NCBI GenBank assembly: GCA_937928015.1
Contig: CALFXA010000091.1
Coordinates: 1-35,583 of the forward strand
DNA from: an uncultured Anaerolineales bacterium
Lineage (GTDB): Bacteria; Chloroflexota; Anaerolineae; Anaerolineales; Villigracilaceae
Direction: 5' to 3'
Length of the DNA: 35,583 nt
Shown here: one piece after another, positions 1 to 10,900 of the stretch
Position numbering within the stretch: the stretch's first letter is position 1
Layout: every line of letters begins with the position of its first letter
Made by a program: the position numbers and the translations under genes
Notes under the pieces: model-generated
What the model saw: only the letters and a program-made list of their open reading frames with translations
Told to the model about the DNA's origin: nothing
Databases searched by the model: none

Positions 1-43
1 ATTTTGGGGCGGTTGGGGAGTTTTCTCATAGCGTCCTCGCAAG

Positions 44-1696
44 TTAGCGGGTGAGTCGGGTGGCGATATTATCGGCAATCTGGGCAAAGATCTCACGTAA
101 TTGAGATCCAGACGGTGCAAAGAAGTACAGGCCGCCGGTCACGCCAGCAACGTATTTCAGAAGTTGCTCACCATCTTTTGGGTCGCCTTTTGAAGGATCG
201 GCCTGGTTGACACCGGTCACCAGATCGCCCAAACCGATAGAAAAGGAAAGTACGTTATTCTGAAACAACCAGTCTGCCATATCACGGGCAAAATCATCAG
301 CATCATAATTGGAACCGTCATCCAAAACGCCAGAAAAATCCCACTTTGGATCCACATCGTCCAAGCACATGACGCGATTATCCATGGTCACCCCGGGCCG
401 ATCATAACAATGACGAGTGTTGACATATTTGGGAACACCCAACACCACGCCAGCATATTCATTATCACGGCAGAAGGGGTTGACATCCTTGGTAGGATCG
501 GGGCAGAAGCCATGCGGCAACGTGTTCGATACATCCGTAGATGCATTGGCAGCGCCATCCGTCAACAGAATGACTACCCATAACGACTCTTTACGGTAAT
601 TCTTTGGATCTGCAAATTCATTACCAGCCGCCAACAAACCGCCACCGATATTCGTGGTAGTGCAAGAGGAAGCATCAGAACCAATGTGGTAGGACGGACA
701 GTCGAAGGCTTGGTATTTTTGAGTGGCATCATCGTACAATCGGCAGGGTCCTCCAGGGACCGTCTCACCTGGAGGGGGGGTATAACGCGGATTCGAGTCG
801 AAGCCAGGGATTTTATTACAGGTTTGACCATCATAGCCAACGTCCACACCGGGCAGGCTATCATCGCCAGTCTGATACACCCAAAGGTGGCGAATAGCAT
901 GCAAGATTTTATCCTTGTCTGTGGTCAGGGCCAAGCTAAGGCCATCACCAGCATTGCTACAGGTACTGCAATGGATATTACGGTCAAAAGTGACCACACC
1001 TACACGATCATATCCGATATGTGGACCGGCTTCTCCATCGTCATCCAAAAAGAGGTTTTCCACAAAAGCAGCAGCTGCCACCTTCACATCTTCAAACGGC
1101 GAGCAATCGCCAGGGAAGATGCCACCTGCATCAGCAGCGTTACACTGCGAGGGATCGCGCATATTGCTGCCTATCGGTGCATCAAAGGTCATGGACTCGG
1201 AGCGGTCAATGGCAATCACCACGTCCACCGAAGCTGCCTCAGAAACGGCTTCAGCAGTAAGCGGGATATTATCGATGCCGATCACTGGCAGGAATGCTAA
1301 TTTCACATGTGTGGAGGCGACTACATGTACGAATTTACGGTGCTCGTTGTCCATAATTTCCCCATCGCCATTGGTATCACACAAGAGCATTGTCTCGGCG
1401 CAGGTTTGAATCGTGGCACTCGGATCATTAATTCCGTTCAGCACCAAGAATTCCGTGGCGGCAGTCTCAAGATCAGAAATAGTATATCCTTCGCGATATT
1501 GCAGAGAGGCAGCCAAAGCAGCGGCATCTACAGATCGACGCAATTGACCATAGCTGATATACACCAAACCCAGGTCCACCACCAATCCGACAAAGGCCAC
1601 CAAACCGATAATGGCAAATACCACAATAACCAGAACCTGGCCTTTTTCATTGCGGTGATTTTGACGAAACAAGGGGTCAATAACTGACATTTTCAT
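44..1696 (-). CDS. TadG-like protein with von Willebrand factor A domain
   Basis: A 550-residue protein with a single N-terminal membrane segment (about residues 20-45) directly after an EKGQ motif, as in the Tad/TadG-like family of Flp pilus assembly proteins; the bulk should face outward. A VWA domain begins near residue 157 with the metal-ion site motif D164-R-S-E-S168 (DxSxS) and a later LLTDG strand. Residues 107-118 read as an EF-hand-like calcium loop (D, N, D, G, I, E at the usual spacing). The Cys-rich middle could form disulfides. The start is supported by an AGAGG box six bases upstream. It lies 13 bases after the TadE-like gene and is surely cotranscribed with it. The role in pilus assembly or adhesion is inferred from the family; no other tad genes are in the window. 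Confidence 0.85.
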   Translation of the reverse strand: MKMSVIDPLFRQNHRNEKGQVLVIVVFAIIGLVAFVGLVVDLGLVYISYGQLRRSVDAAALAASLQYREGYTISDLETAATEFLVLNGINDPSATIQTCAETMLLCDTNGDGEIMDNEHRKFVHVVASTHVKLAFLPVIGIDNIPLTAEAVSEAASVDVVIAIDRSESMTFDAPIGSNMRDPSQCNAADAGGIFPGDCSPFEDVKVAAAAFVENLFLDDDGEAGPHIGYDRVGVVTFDRNIHCSTCSNAGDGLSLALTTDKDKILHAIRHLWVYQTGDDSLPGVDVGYDGQTCNKIPGFDSNPRYTPPPGETVPGGPCRLYDDATQKYQAFDCPSYHIGSDASSCTTTNIGGGLLAAGNEFADPKNYRKESLWVVILLTDGAANASTDVSNTLPHGFCPDPTKDVNPFCRDNEYAGVVLGVPKYVNTRHCYDRPGVTMDNRVMCLDDVDPKWDFSGVLDDGSNYDADDFARDMADWLFQNNVLSFSIGLGDLVTGVNQADPSKGDPKDGEQLLKYVAGVTGGLYFFAPSGSQLREIFAQIADNIATRLTR

Positions 1697-1709
1697 TCAC
1701 AACCTCTTT

Positions 1710-2360
1710 CTACGGCATCGGGGTTGGGGTGGGTTCGGCCGCCGAGAGCGGCATGATTGCGTAATTATAGAGCGGAATTGGATTTGGAACCACGTTAGAG
1801 AAGATCGGTAGATTCATAGTCTGCCAATAATTGTAAAAAATCTCAACCAACAAAACACCTGTAGCGGGAGCGCCACCGTTCAGCCGCGCCTCAATATCTG
1901 CAGTGGAAAACTGTGATACGCTGTTTCCATAGCGGCTCCAACCATTCGAATCCGGGAACCTTGTGGCACTTCCGCCACTCACGCTGAAAAAGGAAATAAC
2001 AATATCATCGCGAGTGGGATCCAAAGTCAGAGGTTTAAGATAATCTTCCACCAAATCGGCCACCCCAGGAGGATTGTTTGGAGAGGAGGGAGGTAGACTC
2101 AAATTTGGACGCACAAAGAAGTTCGGGTCGAGGTTGTTATTATCATCAAACGGGTCAGCCAGACTGGCTTGGCGGGCAGCTTCACGGCCCGCATCCAAAA
2201 TATTCAGGTATTGGTTAAGCATGAAGCCATATTCGACAATGGCGATGACCATGAACAACAACAGAGCCAACACAATGGCCAGTTCCACCAGGCTCTGTCC
2301 ACGTGTGGACCGGGGGTGTGTTTTACGGAAGTCTGAAAGTTTTTTCAGAAAGTTTGCCAT
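1710..2360 (-). CDS. TadE-like pseudopilin
   Basis: A 216-residue TadE-family protein of Flp pilus systems. The N-terminal basic stretch is followed by RGQSLVELAIVLALLLFMV: a prepilin-like cleavage site (G before Q) with glutamate at position +5 and then one hydrophobic helix, as expected for TadE pseudopilins processed by a TadV-type peptidase. The rest is a periplasmic/extracellular domain ending in a Pro/Thr-rich tail. An upstream in-frame ATG at 2411 is rejected because it lies inside the -35 box; the start at 2360 has AGGAG six bases upstream and sits 16 bases after the predicted transcription start. First gene of a two-gene operon with the VWA protein. Confidence 0.85.
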   Translation of the reverse strand: MANFLKKLSDFRKTHPRSTRGQSLVELAIVLALLLFMVIAIVEYGFMLNQYLNILDAGREAARQASLADPFDDNNNLDPNFFVRPNLSLPPSSPNNPPGVADLVEDYLKPLTLDPTRDDIVISFFSVSGGSATRFPDSNGWSRYGNSVSQFSTADIEARLNGGAPATGVLLVEIFYNYWQTMNLPIFSNVVPNPIPLYNYAIMPLSAAEPTPTPMP

Positions 2361-2382
2361 AAGGTGCTCCTCTGCCATTTCA

Positions 2383-2411
2383 ATCATATCAAAGCAAAAA
2401 TATACAGTCAA
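2383..2411 (-). promoter_or_regulatory. Promoter of the tadE/tadG-like operon
   Basis: On the minus strand TTGACT (2411-2406) and TATGAT (2388-2383) are separated by 17 bases, with an extended TGA just before the -10. Transcription would begin near 2376, leaving a leader of about 16 bases that contains the AGGAG ribosome site. This is one of the best sigma-70 style promoters in the window and decides the tadE start. Confidence 0.75.
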
Positions 2412-2516
2412 TCGACCCCGGAGAATTGTCAGGGGAACGTAACGTTTTTTTCACAAAAACAGGACGAACGAGGGTCGATTCGGACCAAATTCGGACTCGG
2501 TTAGGGTTTTATCGGG

Positions 2517-2522
2517 TATAAT
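2517..2522 (+). promoter_or_regulatory. -10 box of the glmS transcript
   Basis: A perfect TATAAT. No good -35 hexamer is seen at 16-18 bases. The predicted transcription start near 2529 lies about 56 bases before the glmS ribozyme cleavage site, the layout expected for a ribozyme-controlled glmS mRNA. Confidence 0.5.
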
Positions 2523-2584
2523 CCCGCCTCGCAAGACGTCTAAACAGCAAAAGGAGGTACACGACAAACTTTCATAGGGAAAGC

Positions 2585-2832
2585 AGCGCATGGACTTTGG
2601 CATTGATTGTACAGCCAAAGTTGACGAGGAACAGGGTTCTTCACTTCGCCGTGAAGCTAATTCAGCCCTCACCCCAACCCTCTCTCAGAGGGAGAGGGAG
2701 AAGGTTGAAGAAAATCGAAAGATCAGCGGAAGCCCTGCGGGATGCCAACCCGAGACCTTTCCCTCCAGTAAAAACTCCAGCACAAGACGTATCGGCAACG
2801 ATGCGGATAAAACGTTGGAGACGGCAAAGAAT
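2585..2832 (+). ncRNA. glmS self-cleaving ribozyme/riboswitch with an inserted REP-like arm
   Basis: Matches the glmS ribozyme family from memory of its consensus. Cleavage site A2585|G2586CGC. P1: ACTTTGGC (2594-2601) with GCCAAAGT (2614-2621). Core GTTGACGAGG at 2620-2629 is identical to the conserved core. P2: CAGGG (2632-2636) with CCCTG (2733-2737), enclosing the conserved-type ATCGA (2714-2718) and AGCGGAAGCCCTGCGG (2725-2740). P3: CGGG (2738-2741) with CCCG (2749-2752); its loop TGCC (2743-2746) pairs with GGCA (2823-2826) as the P3.1 pseudoknot. P4: CTCCAGC (2775-2781) with GTTGGAG (2814-2820). P4.1: 7 bp at 2788-2805 closed by a GCAA tetraloop. It lies about 90 bases before the glmS ATG. 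Glucosamine-6-phosphate acts as cofactor for cleavage, which lowers glmS expression. About 72 bases (2639-2710) are extra within the P2 arm. Confidence 0.93.
2639..2710 (+). repeat. REP-like palindromic insertion inside the ribozyme P2 arm
   Basis: The segment separates the two halves of the conserved P2/P2a sequence. It holds a small hairpin CTTCAC/GTGAAG (2639-2656) and a REP-like unit at 2666-2698 with a 9-bp stem CCCTCTCTC/GGGAGAGGG (2678-2686 with 2690-2698). The same unit recurs at 24281-24316, in the same orientation relative to its downstream gene. Removing it restores a compact, consensus-like ribozyme. Confidence 0.75.
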
Positions 2833-2920
2833 GTCATTGCGCGCATGGACAGGCAATGGATTATTGCTTGTTGCGTGGTTGCGCAACTACACCTAATTTC
2901 AAAATCTGGAGGAACCTACC

Positions 2921-4762
2921 ATGTGTGGTATCGTCGGTTACATCGGCCCGCGTGATGCGACGCCGGTCATTCTCAACGGCCTGAAACGGCTGGAGTATCG
3001 TGGTTACGATTCGGCGGGAGTCGCTGTCATTAGCGGCGACCAGATCGAGGTCCGTAGGGATGCGGGGAAACTCTCGCAGTTGGTGGACCTGGTCGCCAAG
3101 TCCCCCGTCAGCGGCGCGCCTGGCATCGGTCACACGCGCTGGGCCACGCACGGAGCGCCGTCGGCGCGCAACGCCCATCCGCATTTGGGCAGCACGGGGC
3201 GCATGGTCGTCGTCCATAACGGCATCGTCGAAAATTTCCTGGAACTCAAGGATGAACTGAGCGCCGAGGGCGTGACCTTCAACTCCGACACGGACACCGA
3301 AACCATCGTGCACCTGGCCGAGCATCACTACGCCGCCGAGGGCGGGATGGTCGAAGCCGCCCGCCGCACCTTCAAGCAGATCGAAGGCGCGAACGTGGTG
3401 GTGATGCTGTCGTCGGACGAGCCCGACAAGATCGTGACGGCACGCATCGGCAATGCAGGCGGTGTGGTCATCGGCCTGGGCGACGGGGAAAACTTCCTCG
3501 CATCAGACATCCCCGCCATTCTGGAACACACCCGCCGCGTCATCTTTTTAGAATCACATCAGATGGCGATCATCACCCGCGACAGCGTGCGCGTCGAAAC
3601 CCTGGACGGAGAGCTGGTCCAGCCCGAGGTGCACGTCATCGCCTGGGACGCGGTATCCGCTGAAAAGGGCGAGTATCGCCACTTCATGCAGAAAGAGATC
3701 CACGAACAGGTGCGCGCGCTGACCGACACGCTGGCAGGCCGCGTGGACTTCAAGGAAGGGCGCATCCGCCTGCCCGAGTTGAACCTGACGCCCGAACTAG
3801 CGAAGCGCATCCAGCGCATCTACATCACCGCCTGCGGTACGGCCGCCTATGCGGGCATGGTCGGCAAGTACTTGATCGAGAAGATCGCGCGCATCCCCGT
3901 GGAAGTGGTCATCGGCTCCGAGTTCCGCTACAGCGACCCGATCATCGATGAGAACACCGTGGTGTTGGCCATCTCGCAATCGGGCGAGACCGCCGACACG
4001 CTGGCCGCGATGGAAGAGGGACGCCGCAAGGGCGCCATCGTGTGGAGCAATGTCAACGCCATCGGCTCGCAAGCCATGCGCGTGGCAGATGGATTCATCT
4101 CGATGCAGACGGGACCCGAGATCGGTGTGGCCTCGACCAAGGCTTTCACCGCCCCATTGGTGGACCAGTACATGCTGGCCATCCTGCTGGCCGACCTGCG
4201 CGGCGTAATCGACGACGCTACGCGCCGCGCGCTGGTGGCCGACCTGCGCCTGGTCCCCGACTTGGCGGGCCGCACCCTGAACGGCGAAGCCGAAGTGGAA
4301 AAGGTGGCGCACGCGCTCAAGGACATCCACGGCTGTCTGTACCTGGGGCGCGGCATCAACATGCCCATCGCCTACGAAGGCGCGCTGAAGTTGAAGGAAA
4401 TCTCCTACATCCACGCTGAAGGCTATCCTGCGGGCGAGATGAAGCACGGTCCCATCGCGCTAATCGACGAGAACATGCCCGTGCTGTGCCTGGCCCCCAA
4501 GGATCCCTGGCACGAGAAGATGATCTCGCAGATCCAGCAGGCCAAGGCGCGCGGAGGGATGGTCATCGCCGTGGCGACCGAAGGCGACGAGTTGATCGCC
4601 TCGATGGCAGACCACGTGCTGTGGGTGCCCGAGGCGCCGTGGATGCTCTCGCCCATCATCACGGTCATCCCGTTGCAATTGCTGGCCTATCACATCGCCG
4701 CCATCCGCGGCCTGGACGTGGACCAGCCGAGGAATTTGGCAAAGAGTGTGACGGTGGAATAG
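2921..4762 (+). CDS. glmS: Glutamine-fructose-6-phosphate aminotransferase (isomerizing)
   Basis: GlmS makes glucosamine-6-phosphate from fructose-6-phosphate and glutamine (EC 2.6.1.16), the first step toward UDP-GlcNAc and cell wall amino sugars, in the cytoplasm. The 613 residues have the full two-part layout. The N-terminal class II glutaminase domain shows Cys2 (MCGIVGYIG), EYRGYDSAG, HTRWATHG, HNGIVEN and SDTDTE. Two SIS isomerase domains follow, with AISQSGETADT and the glmS signature EGYPAGEMKHGPIAL, ending in the typical LAKSVTVE tail needed at the active site. GGAGG lies eight bases before the ATG. It is monocistronic: its own promoter and ribozyme upstream, a strong terminator downstream. 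Product feedback through the ribozyme is the expected control. Confidence 0.98.
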   Translation: MCGIVGYIGPRDATPVILNGLKRLEYRGYDSAGVAVISGDQIEVRRDAGKLSQLVDLVAKSPVSGAPGIGHTRWATHGAPSARNAHPHLGSTGRMVVVHNGIVENFLELKDELSAEGVTFNSDTDTETIVHLAEHHYAAEGGMVEAARRTFKQIEGANVVVMLSSDEPDKIVTARIGNAGGVVIGLGDGENFLASDIPAILEHTRRVIFLESHQMAIITRDSVRVETLDGELVQPEVHVIAWDAVSAEKGEYRHFMQKEIHEQVRALTDTLAGRVDFKEGRIRLPELNLTPELAKRIQRIYITACGTAAYAGMVGKYLIEKIARIPVEVVIGSEFRYSDPIIDENTVVLAISQSGETADTLAAMEEGRRKGAIVWSNVNAIGSQAMRVADGFISMQTGPEIGVASTKAFTAPLVDQYMLAILLADLRGVIDDATRRALVADLRLVPDLAGRTLNGEAEVEKVAHALKDIHGCLYLGRGINMPIAYEGALKLKEISYIHAEGYPAGEMKHGPIALIDENMPVLCLAPKDPWHEKMISQIQQAKARGGMVIAVATEGDELIASMADHVLWVPEAPWMLSPIITVIPLQLLAYHIAAIRGLDVDQPRNLAKSVTVE

Positions 4763-4803
4763 CGGCACGTGGTAAGTGGGGATTAGTAATTGGTGAAGAA
4801 GTG

Positions 4804-4837
4804 AAAAGTGGCAGCCAACTCATGGCTGCCACTTTTT
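4804..4837 (+). terminator. Rho-independent terminator of glmS
   Basis: A 13-bp perfect stem (4804-4816 with 4824-4836), including GTGGCAGCC/GGCTGCCAC, a 7-base loop and a run of T residues. It stands 41 bases after the glmS stop. Confidence 0.9.
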
Positions 4838-4839
4838 GC

Positions 4840-4853
4840 AGTACTTAAGTACT
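4840..4853. other. 14-bp perfect palindrome AGTACTTAAGTACT
   Basis: A perfect palindrome directly after the glmS terminator and about 30 bases upstream of the predicted promoter of the giant surface protein gene. It could be a regulator binding site for that gene. No function can be read from the sequence alone. Confidence 0.3.
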
Positions 4854-4881
4854 ATCAATAATCAATCATGATTTTTGTCAC

Positions 4882-4910
4882 TTGATAAGGCATTTATCAG
4901 CATTGATAAT
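4882..4910 (+). promoter_or_regulatory. Promoter of the SLH surface lipase gene
   Basis: TTGATA (4882-4887) and GATAAT (4905-4910) are separated by exactly 17 bases. The expected start near 4917 gives a leader of about 67 bases. A TGATAA/TTATCA inverted repeat (4883-4888 with 4894-4899) overlaps the -35 and spacer. The promoter rules out the upstream in-frame TTG at 4882 as translation start. Confidence 0.55.
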
Positions 4911-4983
4911 AGGTCTTGTACTATGCGGGGGAAATTTTTTCTCTCCCCAAAAATCAAAAAATAGAATACTTAGGAGGCATCTC

Positions 4984-7900
4984 ATGTTCAAGAAATATAG
5001 GCCAACATTGGTACGTATGTTGACTCTCGCGATTATCTTTTCCCTACTAGGAAACATAACTGGGACGACGACCATCCCTGCGCAAGCACAACCGGCCGAC
5101 AACATACCATCTTCTATTACTCTTCCAACCGACAGGATCAATGTTATTTCTAAAGATTTTTATGGGGAAGTAGGATATTCGGCTCCCCTAATAAATCCTT
5201 CTATTTCGCCTAATGGACGTTATATCGTATATCAATCTGACTACTATAACGGCATCCCCTCAGACATTTTTATCCATGATAGGATTACACAATTCACCTA
5301 TAAGATGCCATTCAATCATGAAAATCTGTTACAGCCAGCATACCCCAGCTCAGCGGTTGCGCCGTCCATTTCTAACGACGGGCGATATATTGTTTTCACA
5401 AGCCTAGAATGGGGTGAGTATTCGTTTCCATCCCCTTTTGTGCGAATTTATGACCGCCTCAACCCAAACAGTGAACCAGATTATATTTCGGGGGGGGGCT
5501 CCTTAACAGACTGTGCAGCAATTTCTGGTGATGGGAGATATGTGGCTTTTGAGACTCCGCAACCCCTGGCATCGAACGACAACAATGAATGGCTTGATGA
5601 TATATATGTTAAGGAAATTTCCTCTGGTGACTACACTCTTGTTTCTGTATCCTCCAACGGAGTTGTGGGAAATGAGGGCTCTGGAGAAGGCCGAAGCCAA
5701 GGTTCTTTTAACTGTTCTCCTTCAATTTCAGAAGACGGAAGATATATTGCTTTTACGTCTCCATCCTCTAACCTAGTTGATGGAGACACTAATGGGAAAA
5801 GGGATATATTTGTCCGGGATCAGATATTAGGTACAACCATTCGTGCTTCCGTAGGTTCTAATGGCGTACAAGGAAGTCAAGACTCTATCAATCCATCTAT
5901 TTCTCCGGACGGACGCTATGTGACTTTTTCAACAGCCTCTGCGTTGGATCCTGAAGATACCAACGAAGCTAAAGATATTTACATGCATAACTTGGAGACG
6001 GGCGAGACTTCATGGGTTTCTCAAAGTTATCCTGGTGCATCCTTTACTTTAGAATCCTCCGAACAACCTTCTATCTCAAATAATGGACGGTATGTTGCGT
6101 TTCGTGCCAGTGCGCATGATAATGAGGGGAGTTTTTGGGGAACGTTTATAAATGACACTATCCTTAAGAGCACAATACTGGTTTCATCAGAAAACTTAAC
6201 CACACTCGTTCCTGATGGAATCTCTCTCTCCGCTAGCGGCCAAGAGGTGACATTCGATTCATCTAACAATCTAGTCTCGGAAGATACAAATAATACAACC
6301 GATGTGTTTTGGTATGACAACGCAAGAACTCCTATCATCTTGGTTCATGGATTTCAAGGTTTTAGTGAAGAGGGCGGATACCATTGTAGTGGCATTGGAA
6401 AAAATGATATTAAACTTTACAATCCCGATCTAGATAATACAGATTCAACTTTACATTCAACAGATGGCTCGCCAGCTCTAGCTGATTGGCTCGTTGATGA
6501 CATGGGCTATGAAGTATGGATTGCACACTTAGAGACCACACCCCTCGATTTAGGTACACTCTCAGGTGGCACACCATCATTGTACCTTAATGCAAAATGT
6601 CTACGCAATCAGATAGAATACGTAGCGACACAAAATCCTCAACCCATAACAATTATTGCTCATTCTATGGGTGGTGTTGTCAGCCGCGCAGCAATTAGAG
6701 ATCTAGAACCAGAAGTAAAAGTGGGGGCGCTTTTTACGCTTGGCTCTCCGCATGCCGGTATTCCAATAGACAGTATTGTTACCAACCCCCCTTTCTCAAA
6801 TATATGTATTTCGCATGTAGCTATATGTGAGATGGCATATAGCAAAATGTTTAATTACAATCATGTCAATAAGAACTTAAGCTATATTGACTATTATTTT
6901 ATTGGCGGCAATGGTGGAACTGGCTTTATAAGTAAAATATTACAAGCAGCTGGGGGTGGAGAGACAAACGATGGACTAGTAGGGCAAGAAAGCGCTGTGG
7001 GATGGGCATATTCCATTGGCGGATTTACATCTAACTGGGCAGATGCTTCCATTCCGTTTCAGTACTATACAGATGAGACTCATCCGGCGCGAAGCACCCC
7101 AGAAAAAGCTTATTACGTCGGACAAAATGATCCTGGCAACACAATAGGCGGCATCAAATACAGCGATTCATACCTTTGCATAAAAGCACTTTGGCAAGGA
7201 CAGACTCTGTCAAGCAACAATTGTTCTCCAGCAACGCCACAACAACCTTTAGAAGCCAATAGCCAACAAGAATATTCCTTTACGGACATAGACACCGGGT
7301 CTCTTGCTGCCAACGAAGTCACTTCTGTGCAAATATCTTCAGATACTGCCAATCCAATTCTTTTCTATGTGAACTGGAACGGCGGAAATGCACCATCCGT
7401 AACGCTAACCAGACCGGATGGACAAGTCATCGATCCGACCTATGCGGAAGCGCACCCAGCGGAGGTTACATACGAGACAGGCACAGGGGCCGAAAATCCA
7501 GAGGCTGCTCCCTATATTGGTTATTACTTAACCTCTGGGCAAATTGGTTCCTGGATAATCAATATCACCGCCACAGATGCAATCGAATATCAAGCATTTG
7601 GTATGTTGGAAAGCAGCAACATTATCTTGAATGCCCAAACTGATAATGATAGTTATCAAATCAACCAAGTAGCCACAATTACGGCAACCCTGAACAATAA
7701 CGGCGCTGGCCTCCCTGGCGCCACTGTCATCGCATCACTAGATCGCATGGATGGCATCCAAGATGCTGTCTCCTTGTCCGACCCTGACAACGATGGCATT
7801 TATACTGGCGCGTACGAAATTCCCAATGCTCCAGGGTATCTGACGATTGATGTAACCGCAACCGGAACCAACAACGGTATTATCTTTACCAGGCAAAAGA

Positions 7901-10900
7901 ATTTAATTGTCACAATTGCGCCTGATAATTTAACCTTCACTGGAAACTATGCTGACGCTCCCAATGATGAAAATGCGGATAGCTTCTATGAATATCTTGA
8001 CTTCAGCATGGAGGTCAATGCAAATGTGGCCAAAGAATACAGCATATCTGCCGAATTGTATGCAGGCAATCAACTCATTACCCAATCAAGCGGTTTCTAC
8101 ACACTAACTGGTGGAATACAAGATGTCACGCTCAAGTTTGATGGAAATTCCATCCGAGAAAAGGGACTTGACGGTCCGTACATCATTAAAAACTTGTACG
8201 TCACGCCTCTTGACGTTGGGGTACCAGATCTGAGTGTTGAGAATATTTGGACCACTTCTTACTATGATCATTCGCAGTTTGGAACTCATCCGTGCTACAC
8301 GCTAACACTAACGCACAGTGGCTCGGGCGACGACCCAATTGCAAATCCAGCAAATTCAGAACATTGTGGCCCTGGTGAGTATGCGCCAAACGAAGACATT
8401 GTTCTTACCGCATCACCGTCCAATGGGTGGCATATAAGTGGCTGGACAGGTGCCATTTACGGTAACAGCACTGCAAACTCGAATGCGCTCTTGATGCCTG
8501 GGCACAATCATACGGTGGAAGTCCATTATGGTAGCGAGACCTGGAATACCTTCCTCGGCGGCATCGGCACCGAATTTACGTCCAGTGTCCTAGTTAGTGA
8601 TACAAATGGAAATTCCTATATTGCAGGCCGAAGCAACTTTACCTGGGGTAATCCCATTCGGCCCCATTCGGCATGTGAAACCCCATCAGCAACCTGTGAA
8701 GATATTTATGTCGCCAAAGTCGGTCCAGATGGTTCCTTAATATGGAACACATTCCTGGGAGGCAGCGAATCGGATACGGCCGTGGATATTGCCATCGATA
8801 ACACTGGGAATATCTACGTGTCTGGATTCAGCTATGCTTCTTGGGGCACCCCTCTGCGAGCATTTTCTGGAAATCTGGATGGAGTAGTTGCCAAACTAAA
8901 TTCCTCCGGCACATTGATTTGGAATACCTTCTTAGGTGGAGGAGAGTACGACACAGCCTGGGGCATTGAGGTCGATTCGAACCAGAATATCTACATCAAT
9001 GGCTATAGTACTGCCAGTTGGGGAACCCCGATCCACGCGTTTACCAGCAATTCCATCAGCGGGACAAACGATATCTTTGTGGCAAAGATAAATCCCTCTG
9101 GGACCCTTGCCTGGAATACTTTCCTGGGAGGAGTTGAGGACGATCGAGGCTATGGCATTACCCTGGATAACAACCAGAATATCCTCATCACCGGGCATAG
9201 TGATGCCACCTGGGGTACCCCGGTACGAGCCTTTGTAGGCGGTGTTGGTAGTCCGCGCGATGCTTTTGTCGCAAAATTGAATTCCGCAGGTGCATTAACA
9301 TGGAACACCTTCCTTGGCGGAAACGGAATGGACCGCTGTATCAATCTGGCTGCAGATGCCAGTGGAAACATATATGTGGTTGGCTATAGCACTGAAGACT
9401 GGGGAACGCCCATATATGCCTATAGTGGTGGAAGCCAGGATGGTATAGCCGTCAAATTGTCACCCACAGGGACTCTGGTTTGGAATACTTTTTATGGCGG
9501 AGGCGGAAAAGCCAACGGATATAACGTCACTCTCGATGGAGATGGAAATGTCAATATTGTGGGCGGAAGCAACGCCACGTGGGGTTATCCAATTCATGGG
9601 TACACAGCCAACTTCGATGCCCTGGTTGTAAAAATGAGTCCCTATGGCGGTTTGTTGGCAAACACCTTCCTGGGTGGCAACGGCGAAGATAGGGCATACG
9701 GGATCTACATAAGCGCAGATGGCCGATATTACATATCAGGAATGAGCAAAGCGACTTGGGGAACCCCAATTCGAGCCTACACAGAAAGTCCCACATACCC
9801 AGAAGACACTTTCGTTTTGAAAACCAACTTGGATTCCGCGCCGCTGATCGTATCTTCTATTATTAGAAATAACAACAGTCCCACCAACGCAACCAGTGTA
9901 AGCTTTGAGGTCAAGTTCTCTGAAAACGTGACAGGCATAGATGTGACTGGTCCCATCTATGATGACTTCGCCTTGACAACTGACGGAGTCACCGGCGCAA
10001 CCATCACAAATGTCAGCGGATCAGGTTCTACTTACACAGTGACAGTTAATACAGGTACAGGATACGGCACCCTCCGCCTGGACGTGACAACAAACGGCCA
10101 TATTGTGGATATTGACAGCAATCCGTTAGCTGGGAGTTTTGACCATGGTCAGGCTTATACAATTGACAGGATCGCCCCGACAGTCTCCTCCATAACCCGT
10201 GCATCAGTCAACCCAACGAATTCCGTTAGTGTGGATTATATAGTAACGTTTTCTGAAGCTGTTACTGGCGTGGGGAGCAACGACTTTTCGCTTACCATCT
10301 CCGGCCTTTCTGGAACCAGCATTACCAGTGTTAGCGGCTCTGGGAACAGCTATACCGTGACAGTCAACACGGGTAGCGGTAGCGGCACTCTTAACTTGAT
10401 CGTACCTGCTACAGCCACGATCTATGATAGCGTCGGAAACGCGCTCAGTAGCCTACCCTTCACTACTGGACAAGTCTATAATGTCCGAACAAGTACATTT
10501 TCCGACGTACCAGTCAGTTATTGGGCATGGCAGTACATCGAACGAGCCTACAGCGCGGGCGTTACCGGGGGATGCTCAACAAATCCGCTCATGTACTGCC
10601 CCGAGACAAACGTGACTCGCGATATCATGGCAATATTTTTGTTGCGAGGAAAATATGGCTCTACTTATGCCCCCCCTCCCGTGGGTTCCAGCACGGGTTT
10701 CAACGATGTCCCAACCACATATTGGGCTGCGGCATGGATCAAGGAATTGGCAGCCGAAGGCATAACGAGCGGGTGCGGCAACGGGAATTATTGCCCTGGA
10801 ACCGTCGTTACTCGTGAACAAATGGCCGTCTTCTTGTTGCGAGCCAAACACGGTGCGGCATATACACCTCCTGCAGCCACCGGTATGTTCGCAGATGTCC

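Noticed and set aside
2549..2558. Strong AAAAGGAGGT ribosome-site-like sequence in the glmS leader
   Set aside because: No ATG, GTG or TTG lies at a usable distance downstream, so it starts no gene that I can see.
2590..2955. Plus-strand open frame of 121 codons before glmS
   Set aside because: It lies over the glmS ribozyme and the REP-like unit and has no family signal or proper ribosome site; the RNA structure explains the segment.
4882..4984. Longer start of the giant surface protein at 4882
   Set aside because: The bases are the -35 and -10 boxes of its promoter; the signal peptide and AGGAGG fit 4984.
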